Assembly (NCBI RefSeq): GCF_000559085.1
Contig: NZ_JALN02000001.1
Span: 2,542,001-2,606,000, forward strand
Direction: 5' to 3'
DNA from: Mycolicibacterium aromaticivorans JS19b1 = JCM 16368
GTDB lineage: Bacteria; Actinomycetota; Actinomycetes; Mycobacteriales; Mycobacteriaceae
Length of the DNA: 64,000 bases
In this document: positions 17,138-24,874 of the stretch, one piece after another
Layout of the letters: the number at the start of each line of letters is the position of its first letter
Position numbering within the stretch: the stretch's first letter is position 1
The notes under the pieces: model-generated
What the model saw: the letters and a program-made list of their open reading frames with translations, nothing else
Database searches by the model: none
What the model was told of the DNA's origin: nothing
Program-made: the position numbers and the translations under genes

Positions 17138-17226
17138 CCACGTCCACCATGGTCGATGACGGTGGGATGCAAATCCCGATCACCGGCGTTTTCCGCTGCG
17201 GAACGGACTGACGAAGGCAGGAAGCG

Positions 17227-17880
17227 ATGCACGACCTCGAGAACGCGATCCGCGACCGGCGGTCGATCCGCTTGTTTCTCCGCGACAAGCCGGTACCCAG
17301 GGAGTTGGTCACCGAATCACTCGAGCTCGCGATCCGCGCGCCGTCCAACTCCAACATCCAGCCGTGGCACGTGGTCTTCGCCTCCGGGCCGGCCCGTGAC
17401 CGGCTGGCCGAAGCACTACTGGAGCAGGCTGACATCGCGGCTCCGAACGTACCCGAGTTGCCGGAGGCGTTCGCCCACCTGCGCCGCGAGCTGGGCGCAC
17501 TGGTGTACGGCACGATGGGCGTGGCCCGCAACGACGCCGAAGCCAGACGCGTCGCGGTGCTGCGCAACTGGGAGTTCTTCCGCGCTCCCCTGGCCGGCAT
17601 CGTGTGCATGCACCGCGATCTGGGGCACGTCGACGCGGTCGGGGTCGGGATGTTCCTGCAGACCTTCCTGCTCGCCCTCACTGCGCGTGGGCTCGGCAGT
17701 TGCGTTCAGGTGTCAGTGGCCGGCTATCCCGAGGTGCTGCGCGAGCAGTTGGGCATCGCCGAGGAGATGCGCATCCTGTGCGGTGTTTCGATCGGCTATC
17801 CCGATCCGGAATTCGCGTGCAATCAGCTGATCGTGCCGCGTAACCCGCTGGAGGCCAACGTCACCTTCATCGAAAGCTGA
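17227..17880 (+). CDS. nitroreductase family FMN oxidoreductase
   Basis: This is a 217-residue nitroreductase paralog of the gene at 1052. It has the same signatures: RDRRSIRLFLRDKPVPREL, then IRAPSNSNIQPWHVVF, and the C-terminal ILCGVSIGYPDPEFACNQL. It is the last plus-strand gene of the catabolic run, 89 nt after the hydrolase. Its stop codon directly abuts the stop of the convergent DUF1906 gene, with no base between. A small hairpin (GGGAT-GCAA-ATCCC, 17164-17177) lies in its leader. The substrate is unknown; reduction of an enone or quinone intermediate would fit the context. Confidence 0.85.
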   Translation: MHDLENAIRDRRSIRLFLRDKPVPRELVTESLELAIRAPSNSNIQPWHVVFASGPARDRLAEALLEQADIAAPNVPELPEAFAHLRRELGALVYGTMGVARNDAEARRVAVLRNWEFFRAPLAGIVCMHRDLGHVDAVGVGMFLQTFLLALTARGLGSCVQVSVAGYPEVLREQLGIAEEMRILCGVSIGYPDPEFACNQLIVPRNPLEANVTFIES

Positions 17881-18636
17881 TCAGCGGGCCAGGTCCCACT
17901 GGCCGAAGTCGGGCGCCAGGACATCGTCGACATCGACATGGACGCCGTCGATGAGCGCACCCGGATCCGACGCCGTCACCACCTCGCGCTGGAAGAGCAC
18001 GGCGACAGGCTCGCGCACACCGCCCGACCACGCTTTGGTCTGCCAGGCCCAGCGATAGCCCGGCGTCGTAGACTGGCCGACGACGCCGTCGCCGATCGCC
18101 CATTCGAGTTGGCGCGCACCGCCGTAGATTCCGGTGCGCTCGACGCCGATCACCGAGTTGATACCCCGAAACCATTGGATCGCAGTGCTTTTCCAGGTGT
18201 CGGAGCTGATGTCCTCGTCGACGCTGAAGAAGATCGGCGCTGAATTCGGTCCGCCGGCCGCACCGTGGATCCGCAGTGCGGTCGCAGCGTCGGCCACGCC
18301 TCCGTCGAACCCGCGGGTGAAGTCCGACGGCGTGGGCCAACCGGGCTTGCCGAACTGGTAGCAGCTCACGACATGCAGCCCGGCCGAGATGAGTCCGTCG
18401 GTGTAGTCGCGGGTGACCGGCTTGAAATCGAAGGTGGCGCCGGGCCTCAACTCGGAGACGTACACCAGTGCCCCGGCGTAGCCGGCAGCTTTGATCTGCT
18501 CCGGGCTCACCAGGCGGTCGGCGAAATCGATGAGCTGCAGCCCGGCCGCGGCTGCCCTGGGCGCTCCCAGCACCGCGGCACCGGCCAGCGCCGTGAGCGC
18601 ATACCGAAAGACATCGCGGCGATTCGGCTCGGTCAC
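17881..18636 (-). CDS. DUF1906 glycoside-hydrolase-like Tat substrate
   Basis: This 251-residue exported protein has a twin-arginine signal (EPNRRDVFRYALTALAGAAV, then LGAPRAAAA). The mature part matches the DUF1906 (Rv2525c-like) family: LQLIDFADRLVSPEQIKAAGYAGA is the first barrel strand (split here for length), followed by VVSCYQFGKPGW and PIFFSVDEDISS with acidic residues where glycosidase-fold catalytic groups sit. Rv2525c is a Tat-exported protein implicated in cell-envelope integrity. The GTG start overlaps the stop of the upstream YkuD-like gene (GTGA), so the two exported proteins are translationally coupled. Confidence 0.84.
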   Translation of the reverse strand: MTEPNRRDVFRYALTALAGAAVLGAPRAAAAGLQLIDFADRLVSPEQIKAAGYAGALVYVSELRPGATFDFKPVTRDYTDGLISAGLHVVSCYQFGKPGWPTPSDFTRGFDGGVADAATALRIHGAAGGPNSAPIFFSVDEDISSDTWKSTAIQWFRGINSVIGVERTGIYGGARQLEWAIGDGVVGQSTTPGYRWAWQTKAWSGGVREPVAVLFQREVVTASDPGALIDGVHVDVDDVLAPDFGQWDLAR

Positions 18637-19295
18637 GACCGCGCTGCAATCAGCGACGGGTCACCCACCCCGATGGTGATCTGCGGATTGGCGGCGGGAT
18701 CAAGCCAGTTCAGTATTGACCGCATCTCGTCGCGGCCGATGGCGACGCATCCCCAGGTGGGATCACCGTCGGACACGTGTAAGAAGATTCCGGCCAGCTT
18801 GCCGGGGATGCGGTTGGGGTTGGACGTGATGTTGACCGCGTAGTCGTAGACCGGGCCGGAGTCGTAGAGGTTCTCCGCGATCGCCGAGGGCTGTCCGCCG
18901 CTGCGGACGTGGGTGTTGTATCCCGGCGACTTGGGGTCCTCGTCCCACCAGTCCTGGTCGGTGGCCTGGAAGTACGGCATCTTGGTGCCGGGGTTGGGCT
19001 GGCGCCCGAAGGCCTGGTCGAAGCCGAAGGTGCCTTCCGGAGTGCGGTAGACACCGTCGGCCGGTGCGCCGACGCCAAGTTCGCCGACCTTGGCCGGGGT
19101 GGGGCCCAGCACGACCTTCCAGTCCTGCCCCACCCGCTGGAAGGCGGTCAACGTTCCGGTGGTGGCGTTGGCCGCGGGCACGCCGACGACGATCCACTGT
19201 GACGAGTCCGGCGCCGCGCTCGCCGCCGGTGCCAACAGCAAGGTCATCAGCATTGCCAGGCCGATCCGCACCACGACGCTCGCCACGGCGTTCAT
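18633..19295 (-). CDS. YkuD-like L,D-transpeptidase-family exported protein
   Basis: This 220-residue protein has a Sec signal peptide (VVVRIGLAMLMTLLLAPAAS). The C-terminal half carries IFLHVSDGDPTWGCVAIGRDEM, shown here as the His and Cys of the active site: His in FLHV and Cys in WGCVA. It matches the ErfK/YkuD subgroup with TxGCVAL rather than the SHGCxR of the classical mycobacterial Ldt enzymes. Peptidoglycan cross-link editing is the family role, but activity is uncertain because the motif is divergent. It is coupled to the downstream DUF1906 gene and divergent from the TetR gene at 19384. Confidence 0.72.
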   Translation of the reverse strand: MNAVASVVVRIGLAMLMTLLLAPAASAAPDSSQWIVVGVPAANATTGTLTAFQRVGQDWKVVLGPTPAKVGELGVGAPADGVYRTPEGTFGFDQAFGRQPNPGTKMPYFQATDQDWWDEDPKSPGYNTHVRSGGQPSAIAENLYDSGPVYDYAVNITSNPNRIPGKLAGIFLHVSDGDPTWGCVAIGRDEMRSILNWLDPAANPQITIGVGDPSLIAARS

Positions 19296-19353
19296 GGTAA
19301 CCGCAGGGTGCGGCCGATCGGCTGCAGCGAAATGTCCTTTCGCCAGGGTTGGG

Positions 19354-19379
19354 CAGTACTGGACCGTACCGCCTGGGCG
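19354..19379. promoter_or_regulatory. candidate TetR operator upstream of tetR
   Basis: This 26-bp element is identical at 23 positions to the one at 20017-20042 before mmpL. The shared core is ACCGTACCGCCT followed by GGCG. It ends 4 nt before the TetR start, so a bound protein would block its own expression. Confidence 0.6.
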
Positions 19380-19383
19380 CTCT

Positions 19384-19992
19384 ATGGTGGGCGCTGTGAC
19401 CGGGATTGCCGACTATGAGGCGCAATCGTCGCCGTGGTCGGCGCGTGAGGCGGAACTGCTCGCGGCCACCCTGCAGCTGTTACAACAACACGGGTACGAG
19501 CGGTTGACCGTCGACGCAGTCGCCGCGACCGCCAAAGCGAGCAAGGCCACGGTCTATCGGCGCTGGCCCTCGAAGGGCGAACTGGTGCTGGCCGCCTTCA
19601 TCGAAGGCATCCGGTGCGCGGCGGTCCGCCCCGACACCGGGTCGCTGCGGGAAGACTTGCTGCGTCTCGGCGAAGCCATCACCGAGCACGCTGCCGAGCA
19701 TTCCGCGACCATCCGTGCGGTGATGGTGGAGGTTTCCCGCGATCCGGCCCTGCGCGAGGCGATGCAGCATCAGTTCCTGGACCAGCGAAAGGCCTTGATC
19801 GAGTCTGTGCTTCAGCACGCTGTCGACCGCGGCGAGATCAAGGCGGAGGCGATCACCGAAGAACTCTGGGATCTGATGCCCGGGTACCTGATCTTCCGGT
19901 CGATCGTCCCCAACCGACCTCCTGATCGGCGGACGGTGCGGGCGATCGTCGACAACGTCATGATTCCCAGCCTCACTCGTCCTATCAGCTGA
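19384..19992 (+). CDS. TetR-family regulator of mmpL
   Basis: This 202-residue TetR protein has a DNA-binding domain ELLAATLQLLQQHGYERLTV, then AVAATAKASKATVYRRWPSK, and a helical ligand-binding half including IRAVMVEVSRDPALREAM. ATG 19384 is preferred; GTG 19396 is possible. It sits immediately before an mmpL gene on the same strand. A 26-bp element is repeated before both genes, which points to autoregulation plus control of the transporter. The core of the element also appears before the mmpS-mmpL pair at 48 kb. This resembles how TetR-type repressors govern MmpL exporters elsewhere in mycobacteria. Confidence 0.87.
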   Translation: MVGAVTGIADYEAQSSPWSAREAELLAATLQLLQQHGYERLTVDAVAATAKASKATVYRRWPSKGELVLAAFIEGIRCAAVRPDTGSLREDLLRLGEAITEHAAEHSATIRAVMVEVSRDPALREAMQHQFLDQRKALIESVLQHAVDRGEIKAEAITEELWDLMPGYLIFRSIVPNRPPDRRTVRAIVDNVMIPSLTRPIS

Positions 19993-20016
19993 AACGAAGT
20001 GTTGCCTGAGGTGATC

Positions 20017-20042
20017 CAGTACCGTACCGTACCGCCTAGGCG
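20017..20042. promoter_or_regulatory. candidate TetR operator upstream of mmpL
   Basis: This is the second copy of the 26-bp element, containing overlapping GTACCGTAC units (20019-20027 and 20024-20032) and the perfect palindrome CGCCTAGGCG (20033-20042). It lies 74 nt before the mmpL start. Confidence 0.6.
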
Positions 20043-20115
20043 ATCGGCCCGCCTGACCGGGAAAGATCTCTCCCCGCCAAGTAATCGTGTTCGCCGGTTA
20101 TCGAAAGGCTAACGG

Positions 20116-23016
20116 GTGCAGAGGGTTTCGACGGAAGCTCCAGACCAGAAGGCGGCGGACCGCTCGCTGACCCACCGCTTCGCGCGACTGACCCGCACGC
20201 TGTGTATCCCCATTCTGTTGTTCTGGCTGGCGATCACCGTCCTCAGCAACGCGTTGGTGCCGCAGCTGGAAGTCGTCGGCCAGGAGCACAACGTGGCGCT
20301 CAGCGCGCCCGATTCCCCGTCGCTGCAGGCGTTCACACGCATCGGCCACGTCTTCGGTGAGTTCGACTCCGACAGCGCGGCAATGATCGTCGTCGAGGGC
20401 GACCAACCCCTCGGCCCCGAAGCACACCGGTACTACGACGAGCTGATGCGGCGAGTCGCCGCCGATCACAAGCATGTTCAACACATCCAGGACTTCTGGG
20501 GCGACCCCCTCACGGCCGCCGGAGCGCAGAGCCCCGACGGCAAGGCTGCCTACGTTCAGGTATTCCTCTCCGGCAATCAGGGCGAAGCACTATCCCTTGC
20601 CTCGGTGGACGCGGTCCGCGACATCGTCGACCACACACCTGCACCGCCCGGCATCAAGGCCTATGTCACCGGCGCGGCGCCACAGGTCGCCGACCAGTTC
20701 GAGACCGGCGACAAGGGCACGACGAAGGTCACCCTGCTCACCATCGGCGTCATCGCGCTCATGCTGCTGCTGGTGTACCGGTCGGTGGTCACCATGCTCT
20801 TGATGCTCGTCACGGTGCTCATCGAGATGTCCGCGGCGCGCGGCATCGTGGCGTTCCTGGCCAACTCCGGCTTCATCGGACTTTCGACGTACTCCACCAA
20901 TATCCTCACGCTGTTGGTGATCGCCGCCGGCACTGACTATGCGATCTTCCTGGTCGGCCGCTACCACGAAGAACGCACTGCCGGGGTGGACCGGGAGACG
21001 GCGTTCTACGACACATATCGCGGGACCTCCCACGTCATCCTGGGTTCGGGGCTGACCATCATCGGCGCCGTCTACTGCCTGACCTTCACGCGCAACCCGT
21101 ATTTCCAGAGCCTCGGCATCCCGGCCGCCATCGGTGTGTTCATCGCGCTGATCGCCGCGCTGACCCTTGCCCCCGCAATACTGACGATCGGCAGCCACTT
21201 CGGCCTGCTCGACCCCAAACGGCGCGCCAAGACCCGCGGCTGGCGGCGTATCGGTACCGCCATCGTGCGCTGGCCCGGACCGATCCTCGTCGTCTCGCTC
21301 GGGATCGCGATGATCGGCCTGCTGGCGTTGCCCGGCTACAAGACCAGTTACGACGTCGGCGCATACATGCCCGCAGATGCTCCGTCGAATGTCGGCTACA
21401 CCGCCGCGGAACGGCATTTCTCGAAAGCACGGCTCAATCCCGAGCTTGTGATGATCGAGACGAATCACGATCTGCGGAACCCCACGGACATGATCCTGTT
21501 GGAGCGCGTAGCCAAGGCCGTCTTCCACACGCCCGGCATCGCGCTGGTGCAATCCATCACGCGTCCGCTGGGCACGCCGCTCGACCACAGCTCGGTGCCA
21601 TTTCAGATCAGTGCTCAAAGCAGCGCGCAGATCAACAACCTGCCCTTCCAACAGGCTCGGGCGGCGGACCTGCTCAAGCAGGTCGGTGAGATCGACAAGA
21701 CGATCAACATTCTGCGCGAGCAGTACTCCCTGCAGCAGCAGAGCTCTGAAGCCACCCACGAACAGGTCGAAGCGTTCCACAAGACCGTGGAGGTGGCCCA
21801 GGATCTGCGCGACAAGATCGCCAACTTCGACGATTTCTTCCGGCCACTACGCAACTACTTCTACTGGGAACCGCACTGTTTCGACATTCCGATCTGCGCG
21901 GCGCTGCGCTCGGTGTTCGACGCCCTCGATGGCATCGATGCGCTGACCGATCAATTGGCCAATGTCACGGCCAGCTTGGACAAGTTGGATGCGCTCCAAC
22001 CGAAGCTTCTGGCCCTGATCCCGCAACAGATCGAGAGTCAGCAGGCCAATCGCGATCTATCGATGACGAACTACGCCACCCAGTCGGGCATCTACGACCA
22101 GACTGCGGCAGCACTGCAGAACGCGACAGCGCTCGGTGCGGCGTTCGACGCCTCGAAGACTGACGACTCGTTTTATCTGCCCCCAGAAGCCTTCAGTAAC
22201 AGCGAGTTCCAGCGCGGCCTCAAGCTGTTCCTGTCCCCCGACGGTAAAGCCGCCCGGATGATCGTCACCCACGACGTGGATCCGGCCACACCCGAGGGGC
22301 TTTCGCACATCGAGTCGATCAGGCACGCCGTCCAGGAGGCGATCAAGGGAACGCCGCTGGCCGGATCGAGCATCTACATCGGTGGCACGGCGGCGACCTA
22401 CAAAGACATCGCCGATATGGCCAAGTACGACTTGATGATTGCCGGCATCGCCGCTCTCAGCCTGATTCTGCTGATCATGATGTTCATCACCCGAAGCATC
22501 GTTGCCGCGTTGGTGATCGTCGGCACGGTGGCCTTGTCGTTGGGCGCATCCTTCGGGCTGTCGGTACTGGTGTGGCAAGACCTGCTGGGCAAGCCGCTGT
22601 ACTGGGTGGTTCTCGCGTTGGCGGTGATCCTGCTGCTGGCGGTGGGCTCGGACTACAACCTGTTGTTGATCTCACGGTTCAAAGAAGAGATCGGCGCCGG
22701 ATTGAACACCGGCATCATCCGCGCCATGGCCAGCACCGGCGGCGTCGTCACCGCCGCCGGGCTGGTGTTCGCCTTCACCATGGGCTCGTTCGCGTTCAGT
22801 GACCTGCTCGTGCTCGGCCAGATCGGCACCACCATCGGGCTGGGGCTGTTGTTCGACACTCTCATCGTGCGGTCGTTCATGACACCGTCGATCGCCGCGC
22901 TACTGGGCCGTTGGTTCTGGTGGCCGCTGCGCGTGCGACCGCGACCGGCCAGCACGATGCTGCGGCCCTACGGATCCCGCCCCGCGGTGCGCCAACTGTT
23001 GCTGTGGGACGACTGA
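20116..23016 (+). CDS. MmpL-family RND transporter (no adjacent mmpS)
   Basis: This 966-residue inner-membrane transporter is of the MmpL4/5-like type. One transmembrane helix near the N-terminus (LCIPILLFWLAITVLSNAL) is followed by a large periplasmic loop, a block of helices with the proton-relay motif GTDYAIFLVGRYHEE, a second long loop with coiled-coil-like stretches, and a second helix block with GSDYNLLLISRFKEE. It ends in RPAVRQLLLWDD. MmpLs export lipids, siderophores or drugs using proton motive force. GTG 20116 follows GAAAGG. Unlike its paralog at 45328 it has no mmpS partner, and it is preceded by its likely TetR regulator. Confidence 0.95.
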   Translation: MQRVSTEAPDQKAADRSLTHRFARLTRTLCIPILLFWLAITVLSNALVPQLEVVGQEHNVALSAPDSPSLQAFTRIGHVFGEFDSDSAAMIVVEGDQPLGPEAHRYYDELMRRVAADHKHVQHIQDFWGDPLTAAGAQSPDGKAAYVQVFLSGNQGEALSLASVDAVRDIVDHTPAPPGIKAYVTGAAPQVADQFETGDKGTTKVTLLTIGVIALMLLLVYRSVVTMLLMLVTVLIEMSAARGIVAFLANSGFIGLSTYSTNILTLLVIAAGTDYAIFLVGRYHEERTAGVDRETAFYDTYRGTSHVILGSGLTIIGAVYCLTFTRNPYFQSLGIPAAIGVFIALIAALTLAPAILTIGSHFGLLDPKRRAKTRGWRRIGTAIVRWPGPILVVSLGIAMIGLLALPGYKTSYDVGAYMPADAPSNVGYTAAERHFSKARLNPELVMIETNHDLRNPTDMILLERVAKAVFHTPGIALVQSITRPLGTPLDHSSVPFQISAQSSAQINNLPFQQARAADLLKQVGEIDKTINILREQYSLQQQSSEATHEQVEAFHKTVEVAQDLRDKIANFDDFFRPLRNYFYWEPHCFDIPICAALRSVFDALDGIDALTDQLANVTASLDKLDALQPKLLALIPQQIESQQANRDLSMTNYATQSGIYDQTAAALQNATALGAAFDASKTDDSFYLPPEAFSNSEFQRGLKLFLSPDGKAARMIVTHDVDPATPEGLSHIESIRHAVQEAIKGTPLAGSSIYIGGTAATYKDIADMAKYDLMIAGIAALSLILLIMMFITRSIVAALVIVGTVALSLGASFGLSVLVWQDLLGKPLYWVVLALAVILLLAVGSDYNLLLISRFKEEIGAGLNTGIIRAMASTGGVVTAAGLVFAFTMGSFAFSDLLVLGQIGTTIGLGLLFDTLIVRSFMTPSIAALLGRWFWWPLRVRPRPASTMLRPYGSRPAVRQLLLWDD

Positions 23017-23106
23017 CGGCACTGTCAGCTAAGACACATTGTTTCCACATTGAGATCCAGGTTTGTCTCATTTGCAACACGGGTAACTTTAGTAACAGCG
23101 CCGTGG

Positions 23107-23112
23107 TATAGA
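23107..23112 (+). promoter_or_regulatory. possible -10 box upstream of small hypothetical gene
   Basis: TATAGA lies in an unusually AT-rich stretch (about 23030-23110) between mmpL and the 157-residue protein. The upstream region also has GTAAC direct repeats separated by TTTA. I see no clear -35. Confidence 0.3.
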
Positions 23113-23155
23113 CGCCGACCTGACCAGCTAAGAAAGAATCGAATGGATCATCGTG

Positions 23156-23629
23156 ATGAACACAATCTTGTACTTCAGCTCCAACGGCCCCGTTTATGAG
23201 ACACGCGCCTACTCCAAGGCCGATATCGACCGCTTGTTCAAGGGCCGTCAGCTTCACTGCTTGACCAGTCCGGACCGCCAATTCGACTTCTGGTTCAGCC
23301 CCTCATCGCCAGGCTGCCAGAGCCGGATCAATCAGCAAGCCACCGAAGTTCTTCTGGCCACGACCAATTTCACCGCCAAGTCGGTGCCGCTTCTGCCCGG
23401 CTGCGTCGTCGTCGCCACCCACGATGCGGACGGTGACCTCGACGGGCTGAGCTGGCAGCAGCTCGATCTCCTGGTCCGCAAGAACCGTTCTCTGACCACT
23501 CGCGAACTGCGTTTGCTGGACAAGAGGATTCAGCGTCAGAACCGGCGCCAGGCCCGGCCCGCCCGTCCGGCCGCCGTCACTCCGATGCCCGTTCCCGCCA
23601 CGCCGCGGCGCACACCGGTCACCCACTGA
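23156..23629 (+). CDS. hypothetical protein
   Basis: This protein of about 157 residues starts at ATG 23156 (GTG 23153 is just ahead). The N-terminal two thirds look globular, with alternating strands and helices (TILYFSSNGPVYETRAYSK, DFWFSPSSPGCQSRINQQA). The end is a basic helix (RELRLLDKRIQRQNRRQARP) and a Pro/Ala-rich tail. No signal peptide or membrane segment is seen. It stands alone between mmpL and the molybdoenzyme, with its own AT-rich upstream region. I do not recognise a family. The basic tail could contact nucleic acid, but that is a guess. Confidence 0.65.
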   Translation: MNTILYFSSNGPVYETRAYSKADIDRLFKGRQLHCLTSPDRQFDFWFSPSSPGCQSRINQQATEVLLATTNFTAKSVPLLPGCVVVATHDADGDLDGLSWQQLDLLVRKNRSLTTRELRLLDKRIQRQNRRQARPARPAAVTPMPVPATPRRTPVTH

Positions 23630-23712
23630 GCACCTGTCTCGGCAGCAGCTAGAGGCGGCTGAGACTGCGGTCTTCCGGCCCGGGCCTGCTTGGCAGGCGG
23701 CATAATGCGGCG

Positions 23713-24795
23713 ATGCCGGACACTCCTCGACATGGGCTCGTCAAGCCGACTCCCGCGGAATTGATGGAGGACACCGGATCGGGGCTGGACTACGGAACTC
23801 GCCCCGACCGACTGTTCGGCGACATCGTCAGCGCCGATCGCTTCTTTGTTCGAAGCCACGTCGACACACCCGTCATCGACGCCGACTCGTGGTCGCTGTA
23901 CATCCAGGGCGACGGTGCGCGGCAACCGGTTTCACTCACTTACGAAGATCTGCGCACGGGTTTCCCACTGACGTCCATCGTGCGCACCATTGAGTGTGCG
24001 GGCAACCGGCGGGTGCAGTTCGGTCGCGAGGTCGGCCAGGCCTTCGAAGGCACCCAGTGGGGGCGCACCGCGATCGGCACGGCCGAATGGACCGGCGTTC
24101 GATTGCGGGATGTGCTGGAGGTGGCCGGTATCGCGACCGATGCTTGCGAAGTTGTACCCGAGTCACTTGACGCGATCCGAGCCAGGCGTCCACTGCCATT
24201 GGCCAAAGCGCTGGCCGACGACACCATCGTCGCGTGGGCGATGAACGGCGAAGAGTTGCCGCCTGACCACGGCTTCCCGGCGCGCCTGGTCGTGTCGGGG
24301 TGGCTTGGGGCCGCCAGCATCAAATGGCTCGGCCGGATCGACGTCGCCACACACCACGTCGAAGTTCCCTGGAACACAATCGATTACGTGATGATCGGAC
24401 CGGGGTACCCCGCCGAAGGCGACCAGGCTCGCGGGCCCGCCATCACCGAACCAGCGCTGTCCAGTCTGGTCGAGCTGCCGTGGCCTGCACACCTGTGCCA
24501 CGGCCCGCAGATCATCCGGGGTCGGGCATTCGCCGGTGAAGCCCGGGTCACCGCCGTCGACTATCAGATCGACGATCACGCCTGGCAGCGCGCCACCATC
24601 ACCTCCAGTGGTGAGCCTGGCCTCTGGGCCCGGTGGCAGTTCCGCTGGGACGCCCGACCAGGCGAGCATGTCCTACGAGTGCGCGCCTCCGACGACCGAG
24701 GCCGCATCCAGCCAGATTCCACCCCCTGGAACCAACTGGGCTACATGCACGAATCAGTTCTTGCCCATCCGATTTCAGTTACCGCCAGTCCCTGA
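23713..24795 (+). CDS. sulfite oxidase-like molybdopterin oxidoreductase
   Basis: This 360-residue protein of the sulfite oxidase fold lacks the haem domain. The molybdenum-ligand Cys lies in TIECAGNRRVQF, and the surrounding TAEWTGVRLRDVLEVAGI and PDHGFPARLVVSGWLGAASIKWLG (cited as two segments) are typical of the family. A C-terminal immunoglobulin-like dimerisation domain follows (ITEPALSSLVELPWP, then IRGRAFAGEARVTAV). There is no twin-arginine signal at the N-terminus, so it is probably cytoplasmic. Sulfite is the textbook substrate, but bacterial members also reduce methionine sulfoxide or act on unknown compounds. No molybdenum-cofactor gene is nearby. Confidence 0.87.
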   Translation: MPDTPRHGLVKPTPAELMEDTGSGLDYGTRPDRLFGDIVSADRFFVRSHVDTPVIDADSWSLYIQGDGARQPVSLTYEDLRTGFPLTSIVRTIECAGNRRVQFGREVGQAFEGTQWGRTAIGTAEWTGVRLRDVLEVAGIATDACEVVPESLDAIRARRPLPLAKALADDTIVAWAMNGEELPPDHGFPARLVVSGWLGAASIKWLGRIDVATHHVEVPWNTIDYVMIGPGYPAEGDQARGPAITEPALSSLVELPWPAHLCHGPQIIRGRAFAGEARVTAVDYQIDDHAWQRATITSSGEPGLWARWQFRWDARPGEHVLRVRASDDRGRIQPDSTPWNQLGYMHESVLAHPISVTASP

Positions 24796-24874
24796 TCACA
24801 TCCCACCGCGGAAAGCTCGTGGGCCTGCATCCGAGCGGATCGGAGCAACCTGACTAGGCTGTGACAGTATCCCG

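Noticed and set aside
17164..17177. GGGAT-GCAA-ATCCC hairpin as a terminator for the hydrolase gene
   Set aside because: The stem is only 5 bp with no U-run, and the next gene of the same run starts 50 nt later. It is noted as a leader hairpin only.
20590..21780. A 396-codon minus-strand frame opposite mmpL
   Set aside because: It is antisense to conserved transporter helices and has no coding signature of its own.
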